DNA of 64,000 bases from Sphingomonas carotinifaciens (GCF_009789535.1 NZ_WSUT01000005.1:2045501-2109500); one strand, 5' to 3'; numbered from the stretch's first letter, positions 1-9,188 are shown. Notes: generated by a model not told the origin, from the sequence alone. Numbers and translations: made by a program.

Positions 1-966
1 GTATTTTCGCCGCGCGGGGACGAGCGGGGCGGCCCGCTGGACGTGGTGGCCGACGAACTGGCGGCACGCGAACTGGCCGAGCATTGGCGGCTTTTCTACG
101 TCGCGGCGACGCGGGCGGAGGAACAGCTCGTCATTGCCGGTGCGCTCGGCAAGCGCGCTGCGGGCGAGCCGCCGCGCGACAGCTGGTACGCCGCCTGTGC
201 GCGCGCGCTGACCGCGCTGGGTGTGCCGGAAGGGGAGGGCGAGCGCGTCTTCACCGGCCGCGAACCGCAGCCGCCGGTGCCGCCGCGCGCACGGGGCGGG
301 GTGACGGCGCCGATGGCGCGGGTCGCACTGCCCGATTGGGCGCATGCGCCGGCACCCGTCGAGTCGCGCCCGCCGCGCCCGCTGGCGCCGTCCGCGCTGG
401 GCGAGGACCGCGTCGCCGATCCGCCACCGACGCCCGCGATGCGCGCCGCGGCGGAGCGTGGGCGGCTGATCCACTGCCTGCTGGAGCGCCTGCCGGCGGT
501 TGCCCCGGTACAGCGCGCGGGCGCCGCCGACCGCTGGCTCGCCACGGCCGGTCATGTCGAGGATGCCGCGCAGCGGGCGGCGCTGTCCGCCACGGTGCGC
601 GCGATCCTGGATGATCCGGCACACGCGGCGCTGTTCGGCCCCAATTCGCTGGCCGAGGCGCCGATCGCCGCGACCCTGCCGAGCGGGCATGTCATCTCCG
701 GGCAGGTCGACCGCTTGCTGGTGGAGGCGGACCGTGTGTCGCTGGTCGATTACAAGACCGGCCGCCGTGCCCCGGCGATGCTGGAGGAGGTGCCGGATTA
801 CCATCTGCAACAGATGGGCGCCTATGCCGCGGCGTTGCGCGTCATCTTTCCGGGACGCGCGATCGAGGTCGCCTTGCTCTATACCGCAGGGCCGCGAATG
901 ATCGTGATCCCACCGGCCGTGCTGGAGGCGAACAAGCCGCGCTTTGTGGCGGCGGAGCAAAGCTAG
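1..966 (+). CDS. addA: Double-strand break repair helicase-nuclease AddA, C-terminal part
   Basis: This is the 3' end of a gene that starts left of the window; the reading frame is open from base 1. AddA is the ATP-dependent helicase/nuclease subunit of AddAB, the alphaproteobacterial counterpart of RecBCD, which processes DNA double-strand ends. The visible part begins with the last superfamily 1 helicase motif (FYVAATRAEEQL, bases about 94-129). A linker of about 100 residues follows, then a RecB-like PD-(D/E)XK nuclease domain: GRLIHCLLE near 460-486, GQVDRLL near 700-720 and VDYKTGR near 745-765, giving the D...DxK catalytic set. trxA follows 56 bp downstream on the same strand, a common alphaproteobacterial order (addB-addA-trxA). 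Identity is secure; the missing N-terminus is the only limitation. Confidence 0.93.
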   Translation, partial: VFSPRGDERGGPLDVVADELAARELAEHWRLFYVAATRAEEQLVIAGALGKRAAGEPPRDSWYAACARALTALGVPEGEGERVFTGREPQPPVPPRARGGVTAPMARVALPDWAHAPAPVESRPPRPLAPSALGEDRVADPPPTPAMRAAAERGRLIHCLLERLPAVAPVQRAGAADRWLATAGHVEDAAQRAALSATVRAILDDPAHAALFGPNSLAEAPIAATLPSGHVISGQVDRLLVEADRVSLVDYKTGRRAPAMLEEVPDYHLQQMGAYAAALRVIFPGRAIEVALLYTAGPRMIVIPPAVLEANKPRFVAAEQS

Positions 967-1022
967 CGGTTGAGCGGTTGAGGGCCTGACCCTAGATCGG
1001 CCACATCCAAGGAGATTACGAC

Positions 1023-1343
1023 ATGGCAACCAAGCAGATCACCGACGCCAGCTTCGACGCGGACGTGCTGAATTCCGACAAGCCGGTGCTGGTGGATTTC
1101 TGGGCGGAATGGTGCGGTCCGTGCAAGATGATCGGCCCGTCGCTGGAGGAACTGTCCGAAGAGCTGGGCGAGCAGGTGACGATCGCCAAGCTGAACATTG
1201 ACGACAATCCCGACGCGCCCGGCCGCTACGGCGTGCGCGGCATTCCGACGATGATCCTGTTCAAGGCCGGCACCCCCGCCGCGACCAAGGTCGGCGCCGA
1301 GCCCAAGGGCCGGATCAAGGCCTGGCTGGAAGGCGCGCTCTGA
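1023..1343 (+). CDS. trxA: Thioredoxin
   Basis: A 106-residue cytoplasmic thioredoxin, the usual length for TrxA. The active-site motif W30-C31-G32-P33-C34 is intact, preceded by the VLVDFWAEW strand, and the cis-proline segment GIPTMILF lies near residues 74-81. It reduces disulfides in client proteins such as ribonucleotide reductase and is itself reduced by thioredoxin reductase. A good Shine-Dalgarno AAGGAG sits about 8 nt before the ATG. It follows addA closely and may be co-transcribed, but it also ends at a strong hairpin before the convergent argJ gene. Confidence 0.97.
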   Translation: MATKQITDASFDADVLNSDKPVLVDFWAEWCGPCKMIGPSLEELSEELGEQVTIAKLNIDDNPDAPGRYGVRGIPTMILFKAGTPAATKVGAEPKGRIKAWLEGAL

Positions 1344-1351
1344 TCGGCCAC

Positions 1352-1376
1352 GCCCTCTCCCCCGGCGGGAGAGGGC
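1352..1376. terminator. Hairpin between convergent trxA and argJ
   Basis: Perfect 10-bp stem GCCCTCTCCC / GGGAGAGGGC with a 5-nt loop, 8 nt after the trxA stop and 7 nt before the argJ stop. It is placed to end transcription from both sides, although the T-run is short. The arm sequence recurs at other sites in this window (about 15952, 53471 and, inside a gene, 59311), so it also belongs to a dispersed palindromic repeat family. Confidence 0.6.
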
Positions 1377-1383
1377 CGTTTCG

Positions 1384-2604
1384 TCAGCTTCGATAGTCGG
1401 CGTTGATGCTGATGTAACCATGGGTCAGGTCGCACGTCCAAACCGTGGCCTCGCCCTCGCCGATCCCCAGATCGACGCCGATCTCGACCTCCTGGCCCTT
1501 CAGATGCGCCGTCACGGGCGCTTCGTCATAGCCCTCGACCGCCAGGCCGTCGCGCGCGACCAGCGTGTTGCCGAAGCGGATCGACAGTCGGTCGCGCTCC
1601 GCCGGCTCGCCCGCCTTGCCGACCGCCATCACGACCCGTCCCCAATTCGCATCCTCGCCCGCCACCGCGGTCTTCACCAGCGGCGAATTGGCGATCGACA
1701 TCGCGATACGGTGCGCGGACCGGTCGCTATCGGCGCCCGTCACCTGAACCTCGATCAGCTTGGTCGCGCCCTCGCCGTCGCGCACCACCAGCACCGCCAG
1801 CTGGTGGCACAGATCGGCCAGCGCAGCGCGGAACGCGTCCGCCCCGTCGCTGTCGTCGTCGACCAGGGGCGCATTGCCCGCCGCGCCGGTGGCAAAGGCC
1901 AGCACCGTGTCGCTGGTCGAGGTATCGCCGTCCACCGTGATGCACGAGAAGCTTTGCGCATTGGCGCCCGTCATCGCGCGTTGCAGGAACGCCGGATCGA
2001 CCGCCGCGTCGGTGAAGATGAAGCCCAGCATCGTCGCCATGTCGGGCGCGATCATCCCCGAACCCTTGATGATCCCGGCCAGCGTCACGGTGCGCCCGTC
2101 CACTACCGCCGTCGTCACCGCGCCCTTGGCGAAGGTATCGGTGGTCATGATCGTCGCGGCGGCATCCTCCCACCCGCACGGCTCGGCGGCGAAAGCGGCG
2201 TCGAGCCCGGCCTCGGCCTTGTCGATTGGCAACGGCACGCCGATCACCCCGGTCGATGCGACGAACACGTCGGACGGCACGCACCCGATCGCCGACGCCG
2301 TACGCGCCGCGATCGCCTCCACTGCCGCCCGTCCACGATGCCCGGTGAACGCGTTGGAGTTCCCCGCATTCACCACCAGCGCGCGCGCCTGCCCCAGCAC
2401 CAGCGCCTGCCGGCACCATTCCACCTCCGGCGACGGGCACCGGCTGTTGGTCAGCACCCCCGCGACGCTCGTTCCCTCCGCCAGGGTCACGAACGTCAGG
2501 TCGCACCGATCCCACGCCTTGTACCGCGCCCGCGCGACGCGCAGGCCGACCCCCGCAATGGCGGGCATGGCGGGGAAGGGGCGGGCGAGGGGGGACGCGT
2601 TCAT
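1384..2604 (-). CDS. argJ: Bifunctional glutamate N-acetyltransferase / amino-acid N-acetyltransferase ArgJ
   Basis: A 406-residue ArgJ that transfers the acetyl group from N-acetylornithine to glutamate, and in bifunctional forms also uses acetyl-CoA, in the cyclic arginine pathway. The family proenzyme cuts itself into alpha and beta chains before a threonine; here the site is in the KGSGMIAPDMATML segment with Thr191 as the likely nucleophile. The C-terminal region GEDANWGRVVMAVGK is also typical. The open frame continues 77 codons upstream, but only the ATG at 2604 gives the normal ArgJ N-terminus and length, so I chose that start. It converges with trxA and is divergent from the TonB-like gene at 2699. 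Confidence 0.95.
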   Translation of the reverse strand: MNASPLARPFPAMPAIAGVGLRVARARYKAWDRCDLTFVTLAEGTSVAGVLTNSRCPSPEVEWCRQALVLGQARALVVNAGNSNAFTGHRGRAAVEAIAARTASAIGCVPSDVFVASTGVIGVPLPIDKAEAGLDAAFAAEPCGWEDAAATIMTTDTFAKGAVTTAVVDGRTVTLAGIIKGSGMIAPDMATMLGFIFTDAAVDPAFLQRAMTGANAQSFSCITVDGDTSTSDTVLAFATGAAGNAPLVDDDSDGADAFRAALADLCHQLAVLVVRDGEGATKLIEVQVTGADSDRSAHRIAMSIANSPLVKTAVAGEDANWGRVVMAVGKAGEPAERDRLSIRFGNTLVARDGLAVEGYDEAPVTAHLKGQEVEIGVDLGIGEGEATVWTCDLTHGYISINADYRS

Positions 2605-2698
2605 GGCGCCTACATACGCCGTGCCGCGCAGCGGGCAAGACGGGGGGATACTTGACGTGTCTCGCAGGATGAAGTGCATTGGAGCGGGGGACACGTAG

Positions 2699-3196
2699 AT
2701 GAGGTCGAGCGAGTTACCTGGCGCGGCCGGTTCGCGACTTACCGGCTCGGGACGTGGACTGATGATCGGCGTGCTGGCGCTGATCGCGGTGTTGGCGCTG
2801 CTGTTGCTGGCGATCGGCATCGTCACGGCCGGCACCGCATTCCGATATCTGCGGGCGCCGGTTCCTACCCGCCTGCCGCGCGACCTGCCTGTGCCTGCGC
2901 AGCCGCCCCGACCGTTGAATGATGTCGCGACCTGGTTCGGGCCGGACGATTATCCTGCGCAGGCGATCCGCAGGAACGAGGAGGGGCGCGTGCGCGTCGC
3001 GCTGCTCATCAATGCAGACGGCCGGCCATCTGCGTGCGAGGTGATGGAGAGCAGCCATCACCGGCTTCTCGACCGCGCGACGTGCCGAGCCGCGGTGCGC
3101 CATGCGCGCTACGCACCCGCTCGGGACAGGAGTGGCGCTGCTATTCCTGCCAGGGTCGATCTAAGTGCCGTACGGTGGCGTTTGCCGTCAGAGTAG
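2699..3196 (+). CDS. TonB C-terminal domain protein
   Basis: A 165-residue protein with one membrane segment near residues 22-44 (LMIGVLALIAVLALLLLAIG), a Pro-rich stretch (about 54-73), and a C-terminal TonB-like domain. That domain shows the family pattern DYPAQAIRRNEEGRVRVALL...ADGRPSACEVMESS...LLDRATCRAAVRHARYAPARD. Such proteins couple the proton-motive force to outer-membrane receptors, or are orphan TonB-domain proteins of unknown partner. No exbB, exbD or receptor gene is adjacent, so its role is unassigned. The ATG at 2699 places the membrane segment about 20 residues in; an internal ATG just before the segment is an alternative start. Confidence 0.8.
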   Translation: MRSSELPGAAGSRLTGSGRGLMIGVLALIAVLALLLLAIGIVTAGTAFRYLRAPVPTRLPRDLPVPAQPPRPLNDVATWFGPDDYPAQAIRRNEEGRVRVALLINADGRPSACEVMESSHHRLLDRATCRAAVRHARYAPARDRSGAAIPARVDLSAVRWRLPSE

Positions 3197-3234
3197 GTGG
3201 ACGGCGTTCCTCCACTGTCTTAAGACCGTGGCCG

Positions 3235-3492
3235 ATGAACCTGCTTCTGCTCCTGTCGGCCCTGCTGTCTGCGCTTACCGGCGCGGTCGGGGTGACGCGC
3301 GGGACGGGGGTGCAGCAGGTCGTCGCCGGGCAGGCTGCTGTGGCGCAGGTGCAGGCTGCACGCGCGCCGGCAGTGAGCAGTCGACCCGCGCAATTTCTGC
3401 CCCGCCTGTTCGATGTTCGGCACCTGGCGATCTTCGTTGCGCCCATGCCGCGCGCGATCGTCCCACCCTATGCAGGCCGCCGGCGCGAATAA
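3235..3492 (+). CDS. Small secreted protein of unknown function
   Basis: An 85-residue ORF that I do not recognise. The N-terminus MNLLLLLSALLSALTGAVG is a convincing signal peptide or membrane anchor; the rest is Ala/Val/Gln/Arg-rich and ends in basic residues (YAGRRRE). It lies 38 nt after the TonB-domain gene and 98 nt before secA. The open frame extends upstream to 3034, but that part overlaps the TonB gene and lacks coding sense. Similar small Ala-rich secreted proteins are frequent in sphingomonads; function is unknown and the ribosome-binding site is weak. Confidence 0.5.
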   Translation: MNLLLLLSALLSALTGAVGVTRGTGVQQVVAGQAAVAQVQAARAPAVSSRPAQFLPRLFDVRHLAIFVAPMPRAIVPPYAGRRRE

Positions 3493-3590
3493 CGTCTTGG
3501 CGCCGGCCGCGGCCGGACCCATCTCTCCATCACGACTCTCGCGTGGCGCGCCCCTATGCGGCTGCGCCCGCATCCTTCAGATAACAGGAA

Positions 3591-6341
3591 ATGCCCATGT
3601 TCGGCGGCCTCGCCAAGTCCTTCTTCGGTTCGTCCAACGACCGATATGTCAAGTCGCTCAACCCGATCCTGGCCAAGATTGCCGGCTTCGAACCCGCGCT
3701 GCAGGCGATGTCGGACGCCGAGCTTGCCGGCCAGACGGTGAAGTTCCGCGAGCAGCTGGCGAACGGCGCCACGCTCGACAGCCTGCTGCCCGAGGCGTTC
3801 GCGACGGTGCGCGAGGCGGCCAAGCGCGTGCTCGGCCAACGGCATTACGATGTGCAGATGATCGGTGGCATCGTGCTTCACCGCGGCGAGATCGCCGAAA
3901 TGCGCACCGGTGAGGGCAAGACGCTGGTCGCGACCCTCGCCACCTACCTCAATGCCCTGCCCGGCAAGGGCGTGCATGTCGTCACCGTCAACGACTATCT
4001 GGCGAATCGCGACGGCCGCTGGATGGCGCGCGTCTATGGCTTCCTGGGGCTCACCACCGGCGTGATCATCCCGAACCTGACCGACGAGCAGCGGCGCGAC
4101 GCCTATGCCGCGGACATCACCTACGGCACGAACAACGAGTTCGGGTTCGACTATCTGCGCGACAACATGAAGTATGAGCGCACCGGCATGGTGCAGCGCG
4201 CGTTCAACTTCGCGATTGTGGACGAGGTCGACTCCATTCTGATCGACGAGGCGCGTACCCCGCTGATCATCTCGGGTCCGACCGACGACAAGTCCGAGCT
4301 GTACATCAGTGTCGACGCGATCGTGAGGCAGCTGGAGCCAGCCGATTACGAGAAGGACGAGAAGCAGCGCTCGATCATCCTGACCGAGGAGGGCACCGAG
4401 CGGGCCGAGCGGCTGCTGGAGAATGCCGGGCTGCTGCAGGGCGCGAACCTGTACGATTTCGAGAACACGCAGGTGGTCCACCACCTGAACCAGGCGCTGC
4501 GTGCGAACATGATGTTCAAGCGCGACACCGACTACATCGTCAAGGACGGCAAGGTCGTCATCATCGACGAGTTCACCGGCCGCATGATGGACGGACGCCG
4601 CTGGTCGGAAGGCCTGCACCAGGCGGTGGAGGCCAAGGAGGGCGTCAATATCGAGCCCGAGAACCAGACCATGGCCTCGATCACCTTCCAGAATTATTTC
4701 CGCATGTATCCCAAGATCGGCGGCATGACCGGCACCGCGGCCACCGAGGCGGCCGAATTCTACGACATCTACAAACTGAACGTCGTCACCATCCCGACCA
4801 ACCTGCCGATTTCCCGCGTCGACGAGGAAGACGAGTTCTACAAGAACACGCAGGACAAGTTCCGGGCGATCGCGCGCAAGATCGGGGAGCATGCGGCCAA
4901 GGGGCAGCCGGTGCTGGTCGGCACCGTGTCGATCGAGAAGTCGGAGCTGCTGTCGGAATTCCTGATGCAGGAGGGGGTGCAGCACAAGGTGCTGAACGCG
5001 CGCTATCACGAGATGGAGGCGCATATCGTGGCGCAGGCCGGCCGGCTGGGCGCGGTGACGATCGCGACCAACATGGCGGGCCGCGGCACCGACATCCAGC
5101 TCGGCGGCAACCTGGAATTCCGCATGTCGGACGAGCATGCCGACTTCATCGAGGGCACGCCCGAATATGAGGCGATCGCCGAGCGCGTTCGCGCCGAGAT
5201 CGCAGCGGAGAAGAAGGCGGTGCTGGCGGCCGGCGGCCTGTTCGTGCTGGGCACCGAACGCCACGAAAGCCGCCGCATCGACAACCAGTTGCGCGGCCGT
5301 TCCGGTCGTCAGGGCGACCCCGGCCTGTCGCGATTCTATCTCAGCCTGGACGACGATCTGCTCCGCATCTTCGGACCCGATACGCTGTTCGCCAAGATGA
5401 TGCGCTCCAACATCGAGGATGGCGAGGCGATCGGCAGCAAGTGGCTGACCAAGGCGATCGAGACCGCGCAGAAAAAGGTGGAGGCGCGCAACTACGACGT
5501 GCGCAAGCAGGTCGTCGAATATGACGACGTGATGAACGACCAGCGCAAGGTCATCTACGAACAGCGCGCCGACATCATGGATGCCGAGACGGTGGGCGAG
5601 ATGGTCGCCGACATGCGCACCGAAACGGTGAACACGATCGTCGGCGGTGCCTGCCCGCCCAATTCCTATCCCGAGCAATGGGATGTGGCGGGGATGAAGA
5701 CGCAGTTGAAGGAACTGCTCAACATCGAGCCGCCGATCGACGACTGGCTGACCAAAGAGGCGATCGATCCGGAGATCGTGCTGGAGCGGGTGACGGCAGA
5801 GGCCGATGCGATGGTGGAGGCAAAGTCCAAGGAGCTGGAGCCCGACACCTGGGTGCAGGTCGAAAAGTCGATCCTGCTCCAGAACCTGGACCATCACTGG
5901 AAGGAGCACCTGGCGACGCTCGATGCGCTGCGCCAGGTGGTGCACCTGCGCGCCTATGCGCAGAAGACGCCGATCAACGAGTATAAGCAGGAGGCGTTCT
6001 CGCTGTTCCAGCGCATGCTGGACGTGATCCGCGAGGACGTGACGCGCACCATCGCGCACGCGCAGTTCCAGTTCCAGGCGCCGCCGGAATTGCCCGAACT
6101 GCCCGACTTCATCACGTCGCATTTCGACCCGTTCACCGGCGAGGACGATACGCGCGATATCGACGCCGGCACGCTGGGCCTGATCCAGACGCAGTTACCG
6201 CCGCTCCAGTCGCCGCAGCCCGAGCCGCAGACGTTCGGCGACGATCCGGCGGAATGGGAAGGCCGCGTCAACCGCAACGCGCCATGCCCGTGCGGATCGG
6301 GGCGCAAATACAAGCACTGCCACGGTGCGGTGACCGCCTGA
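3591..6341 (+). CDS. secA: Protein translocase ATPase subunit SecA
   Basis: A 916-residue SecA, the ATPase that drives preproteins through SecYEG. Walker A is at residues 105-111 (RTGEGKT) and Walker B/DEAD-like residues are D211-E-V-D214. The preprotein cross-linking region ([11 protein letters not shown]), helicase motifs ([28 protein letters not shown]) and helical wing/scaffold regions follow. The C-terminal zinc motif is complete: C899-P-C901, C910-H911. This tail binds SecB and phospholipid in other Proteobacteria, which suggests a SecB-dependent pathway. The gene ends at a strong terminator. A long antisense open frame (3468-6122) is a GC-skew shadow. Confidence 0.98.
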   Translation: MPMFGGLAKSFFGSSNDRYVKSLNPILAKIAGFEPALQAMSDAELAGQTVKFREQLANGATLDSLLPEAFATVREAAKRVLGQRHYDVQMIGGIVLHRGEIAEMRTGEGKTLVATLATYLNALPGKGVHVVTVNDYLANRDGRWMARVYGFLGLTTGVIIPNLTDEQRRDAYAADITYGTNNEFGFDYLRDNMKYERTGMVQRAFNFAIVDEVDSILIDEARTPLIISGPTDDKSELYISVDAIVRQLEPADYEKDEKQRSIILTEEGTERAERLLENAGLLQGANLYDFENTQVVHHLNQALRANMMFKRDTDYIVKDGKVVIIDEFTGRMMDGRRWSEGLHQAVEAKEGVNIEPENQTMASITFQNYFRMYPKIGGMTGTAATEAAEFYDIYKLNVVTIPTNLPISRVDEEDEFYKNTQDKFRAIARKIGEHAAKGQPVLVGTVSIEKSELLSEFLMQEGVQHKVLNARYHEMEAHIVAQAGRLGAVTIATNMAGRGTDIQLGGNLEFRMSDEHADFIEGTPEYEAIAERVRAEIAAEKKAVLAAGGLFVLGTERHESRRIDNQLRGRSGRQGDPGLSRFYLSLDDDLLRIFGPDTLFAKMMRSNIEDGEAIGSKWLTKAIETAQKKVEARNYDVRKQVVEYDDVMNDQRKVIYEQRADIMDAETVGEMVADMRTETVNTIVGGACPPNSYPEQWDVAGMKTQLKELLNIEPPIDDWLTKEAIDPEIVLERVTAEADAMVEAKSKELEPDTWVQVEKSILLQNLDHHWKEHLATLDALRQVVHLRAYAQKTPINEYKQEAFSLFQRMLDVIREDVTRTIAHAQFQFQAPPELPELPDFITSHFDPFTGEDDTRDIDAGTLGLIQTQLPPLQSPQPEPQTFGDDPAEWEGRVNRNAPCPCGSGRKYKHCHGAVTA

Positions 6342-6345
6342 TACG

Positions 6346-6382
6346 AAAAGGGCCGGCGAGGGAAACCCCGCCGGCCCTTTTT
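6346..6382. terminator. Bidirectional rho-independent terminator after secA
   Basis: A 13-bp perfect stem AAAAGGGCCGGCG / CGCCGGCCCTTTT (6346-6358 and 6369-6381) with a 10-nt loop. A-run and T-run flank it on both sides, so it can stop secA from the left and the convergent lipoprotein gene from the right. It starts 5 nt after the secA stop codon. Confidence 0.9.
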
Positions 6383-6410
6383 CACGACCGATTGCCGGAT
6401 CGTGCGACGA

Positions 6411-6998
6411 TCAGCGCTTCGGCTTGGGCAACACCACCGTCGGGCCGATCGAATTGACCACCGCGCGGGCATCGAACGCACGCAGATTGTCGCGCGGGAT
6501 CGGACCCTTGCGCATCACCACCTCGGCCGTCGCCTCGTACCGGTCGACGGTGCGGATATCGACGCCGCCACCCCATGGACCACCCCAGAAGGGATCCCAC
6601 GACCGCCAGCCGAACCCGGCGCCGTGGAAGCGCCACATCGGACCCCACAGGCCGCCGCCGAACCCGCCAAAACCACCGCCAAAGGCGGTCGGGTTCGAAT
6701 AGGTGCGCGACCGCAACTGCGTATCGCGGTCGGCCATCACGAAATAATCATAACCGTTGGCAAGCGTCAGTTCCGCCGCGCGGAACAGCAGATACCGCTC
6801 GACCGTGTCGCGCGCGGTAACGGTGTTACCGGCGAAGCTCACCAGGAAGCGGTTGGGCTCGATCTGGCGATCTGAATATCCCGTGGCATAGAAGCCCGAA
6901 CCCGTGGCAGGGCGATACGTAGTTTCCGTCGCGCAGCCCGCGACGAGCAGAGTACCCGCCGTCAGGGCGGCTATCAGTGCCTTGCGACCAATTTGCAT
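6411..6998 (-). CDS. CC0125/CC1285-type lipoprotein
   Basis: A 195-residue predicted lipoprotein: basic N-terminus, hydrophobic segment and lipobox LVAG-C22. The mature part has a conserved core (EPNRFLVSFAGN, LFRAAELTLANGYDYFVM) that I associate with the CC0125/CC1285 lipoprotein family of Alphaproteobacteria. A Gly/Trp/Phe-rich loop follows (about residues 105-148), then a closing strand region. The family has no assigned biochemical role; periplasmic or outer-membrane location is inferred from the lipobox. It is convergent with secA across a shared terminator. Confidence 0.75.
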   Translation of the reverse strand: MQIGRKALIAALTAGTLLVAGCATETTYRPATGSGFYATGYSDRQIEPNRFLVSFAGNTVTARDTVERYLLFRAAELTLANGYDYFVMADRDTQLRSRTYSNPTAFGGGFGGFGGGLWGPMWRFHGAGFGWRSWDPFWGGPWGGGVDIRTVDRYEATAEVVMRKGPIPRDNLRAFDARAVVNSIGPTVVLPKPKR

Positions 6999-7108
6999 GG
7001 ACTCTTTCCTTCTCCGTCCACCGCATCGACGGCGAACCTGTTCGCTCGTACCCGTTCAACTCAGAACGTTCGATGAACGGGTTTGCTCCCGCGACGAATT
7101 GTTGGGAG

Positions 7109-7528
7109 TCATGCCCCGATCAAATGCAATGCAATCGATCGCCGGTGGCGTCGACGGCGATGTTCGAACAGGTAGAGCGACTGCCACGTGCCGAGTGCCA
7201 GCCGGTGGTCGATGACGGGTATCGCCAGGTTGACGCCGGTGAGGGCGGTGCGCAGATGTGCGGGCATATCGTCCGCCCCCTCATCATCATGCGTATAGGC
7301 CCGTGCATCCTCGGGCGCGATGCGGGCGAAATAGGCGAGCAGATCGACCTGCACCTCGGGCGATGCGTTTTCCTGGATCAGCAGCGAGGCAGAGGTGTGC
7401 CGGCAGAACAAGGTCAGCAACCCCTCCGCCATATCGTGCTGGTCGACCCAGCTGGTGACGCGGCGGGTGATATCGAACAGGCCCTGTCCGGGCGTGTCGA
7501 TGGAAAGAAGCGTGGTGGCCTGGCGCAT
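7109..7528 (-). CDS. Secondary thiamine-phosphate synthase / YjbQ family protein (UPF0047)
   Basis: A 139-residue protein covering the whole YjbQ/UPF0047 family. Typical elements are FDITRRVTSWV near residues 18-28, FCRHTSASLLIQENASPEV near 41-59, and the late segment LGTWQSLYLFEHR. In E. coli YjbQ has weak thiamine-phosphate synthase activity, and the family is often named for that, although the main role is uncertain. The His and Glu residues of the conserved pocket are present. It stands alone between the lipoprotein gene (same strand) and a divergent glycine-zipper gene. Confidence 0.87.
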   Translation of the reverse strand: MRQATTLLSIDTPGQGLFDITRRVTSWVDQHDMAEGLLTLFCRHTSASLLIQENASPEVQVDLLAYFARIAPEDARAYTHDDEGADDMPAHLRTALTGVNLAIPVIDHRLALGTWQSLYLFEHRRRRHRRSIALHLIGA

Positions 7529-7616
7529 GGCGTCTCAATGCTTCGGCGGCGCAAACGGCCTCAAATGGACCTACATGCCCGCACATGCGTTAGCCCGGCA
7601 CTTCTCGAGGAGACGC

Positions 7617-7997
7617 ATGATGAAGTCGAACCTGCTTGCAGCCCTGGCGGTGGCCACGCTTGCCGTGCCGGTGACCGTCGCCCCCGTCGAGGCGCAGCGC
7701 CGCGACCGTGACTATCGCTGGCATGGCGACGACCGCAACTGGGAGCCGTCCCGCGACTATCGCCGCGGCAATTACCGTGAGCGGCGCCTGAGCCGGAACG
7801 ACCAGATCTATCGCGGGCAGGATGGCCGTACCTATTGCCGTCGCAACGATGGCACGACCGGTCTGGTGGTCGGCGCGGTCGGCGGCGGTGTGCTGGGCAA
7901 TCTGGTCGGCGGCGGCACGCTCGGCACCCTGCTCGGCGCAGGCGGCGGTGCCCTGCTCGGCCGCGAGGTCGATCGCGGCAAGGTCCGCTGCCGCTGA
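7617..7997 (+). CDS. Glycine zipper 2TM domain protein
   Basis: A 126-residue envelope protein starting MMKSNLLAALAVATLAV, a signal peptide probably cleaved after PVEA. The mature N-terminal half is rich in Arg, Asp, Tyr and Trp, followed by one pair of cysteines around C-R-R and the last residues. The C-terminal part (LVVGAVGGGVLGNLVGGG...GALLGREVD) is a glycine-zipper 2TM domain as in SlyB/RcnB-like outer-membrane proteins. A strong GAGGAG ribosome-binding site lies just upstream of the two tandem ATG codons. Function is unknown; members are often linked to envelope stress. Confidence 0.8.
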   Translation: MMKSNLLAALAVATLAVPVTVAPVEAQRRDRDYRWHGDDRNWEPSRDYRRGNYRERRLSRNDQIYRGQDGRTYCRRNDGTTGLVVGAVGGGVLGNLVGGGTLGTLLGAGGGALLGREVDRGKVRCR

Positions 7998-8021
7998 TCG
8001 GTTCGCAGCGAGGCATGAGGG

Positions 8022-8053
8022 CGCCGGTGGGGAAACCCGCCGGCGTTCTTTTT
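8022..8053 (+). terminator. Rho-independent terminator after glycine-zipper gene
   Basis: Stem CGCCGGTGGG / CCCGCCGGCG closed by a GAAA tetraloop (one G-T wobble), followed by TTCTTTTT. It starts 24 nt after the stop codon of the glycine-zipper gene. Confidence 0.85.
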
Positions 8054-8262
8054 GGGTGAGGGTGGCCGCCAGGGGACGAGCACGGGGGAAATGCGCGACC
8101 ACCCTCGTCCGTCATGACGGAGCGGTCGTTGGCCAGCCTTGATCGCCGCGACACGCACGCGCGATAGAGGCTGTCATAATGGTTGTGATAACGGAGGTAA
8201 GGAAATCGCCAGGTGCGAGTTGTCGACTCAAGCAGATGTTGGCGGAAGATCTACAGCGCCGG

Positions 8263-8337
8263 TGGCTCCCTGAGTAGGATTCGAACCTACGGCCGCTCGA
8301 TTAACAGTCGAGAGCTCTACCGCTGAGCTATCAGGGA
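8263..8337 (-). tRNA. tRNA-Asn (anticodon GTT)
   Basis: Reading the minus strand, the 7-bp acceptor stem TCCCTGA / TCAGGGA encloses a D-loop (AGCTCAGCGGTAGAGC), an anticodon arm CTCGACTGTTAATCGAG with anticodon GTT, and a T-arm GTAGGTTCGAATCCTAC. Discriminator G is followed by an encoded CCA (8263-8265). It lies downstream of nadK on the same strand, with its own likely promoter between them. No integrase or attachment-site duplication is seen near it. Confidence 0.97.
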
Positions 8338-8358
8338 ATGTCCGGCGCTGTGGGGGGC

Positions 8359-8386
8359 TCTATAAACGGCTCGAAAAAGCTTGCAA
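8359..8386 (-). promoter_or_regulatory. Likely sigma-70 promoter of tRNA-Asn
   Basis: On the minus strand TTGCAA (8386-8381), a 16-nt spacer and TATAGA (8364-8359) precede the tRNA by about 21 nt. A start around 8351 would give a short 5' leader. The element sits in the 71-nt gap between the nadK stop and the tRNA. This is pattern matching only. Confidence 0.5.
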
Positions 8387-8408
8387 GCCTCTTTTTTGCG
8401 GATGCGCG

Positions 8409-9188
8409 TCAGGAGGCGAATTGCTCCATGGTGATCCGGTCGTCGAGCGCATGTTCGGGGTCAAACAGCAGCGTCAGTTCGCGCGAACGATCCATGCAGA
8501 TGTCGACGCGGGCGACATCGCGCACCTCGCGCTGGTCGGCCACCGCCGAGACGGGGCGCTTGGAGGAATCGAGGATGCGGATCGAGAAGCGGGCCCGGTC
8601 GGTCAGGATCGCGCCGCGCCAGCGCCGCGGGCGAAACGGGCTGATCGGGGTGAGCGCCAGCATGCCCGATCCGAGCGGCAGGATCGGCCCCTGCGCCGAC
8701 AGGTTGTAGGCGGTGGACCCGGCGGGCGTGGCCACCAGGATCCCGTCGCAGGCGAGTTCGGGCATAACGATGCGGTCGTTGACGCTGATTTCCAGATTGG
8801 CGGTCTGGCGGGTCTCGCGCAGCAACGAGACCTCGTTGATCGCGGGCAGCGTGTGCACGCGACCATCGACGGCGGTCACCGTCGCCTGCAGCGGCGTGAC
8901 CTTGAACGGGCGTACCCGCATCAGCCGCTCCTCCAGGCCGTAGCTGCGCCATTCGTTCATCAGGAAGCCGACCGTGCCCAGGTTCATCCCGAACACGGGC
9001 ACCGGCGGCTTGCGGCGCTCCAGCATGCCGTGCAGCGTCTGGAGCATGAACCCGTCGCCGCCGAGCGCGATGACGACATCGGCGTCCTCGGCATCGACCC
9101 AGTCGGCCATGTCGCGAAGCTCGGCCGCCGCTTGCTGCGCAGGCGGTGTCGGCGAGGCGACCAGCGCCCGCCGTTCATACTCGCTCAT
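8409..9188 (-). CDS. nadK: NAD kinase
   Basis: A 259-residue NAD kinase that phosphorylates NAD to NADP. It has the diagnostic G43-G44-D45-G46 motif (VVIALGGDGFMLQTLH), the NLGTVGFLMN segment, and the conserved C-terminal part with CDGILVATPAGSTAYNLSAQG. The length is typical of alphaproteobacterial enzymes. Its ATG overlaps the stop of moaA in an ATGA junction (9185-9188), so translation is probably coupled to moaA. tRNA-Asn follows on the same strand. Confidence 0.95.
   Translation of the reverse strand: MSEYERRALVASPTPPAQQAAAELRDMADWVDAEDADVVIALGGDGFMLQTLHGMLERRKPPVPVFGMNLGTVGFLMNEWRSYGLEERLMRVRPFKVTPLQATVTAVDGRVHTLPAINEVSLLRETRQTANLEISVNDRIVMPELACDGILVATPAGSTAYNLSAQGPILPLGSGMLALTPISPFRPRRWRGAILTDRARFSIRILDSSKRPVSAVADQREVRDVARVDICMDRSRELTLLFDPEHALDDRITMEQFAS

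Noticed and set aside
3468..6122. 884-residue open frame antisense to secA, full of His, Leu, Arg and Gln
   Set aside because: It lies entirely opposite secA, has no domain pattern and no ribosome-binding site; such frames are expected antisense to GC-rich genes.
8263..8337. tRNA-Asn as an integration site of a mobile element
   Set aside because: No integrase gene, no duplicated tRNA 3' end and only housekeeping genes around it.
8371..8396. AAAAAGCTTGCAAGCCTCTTTTTT as a nadK terminator
   Set aside because: The GCTTGCAAGC palindrome leaves only about 3 bp of stem once a loop is allowed; the same bases fit a promoter -35 for the tRNA better.
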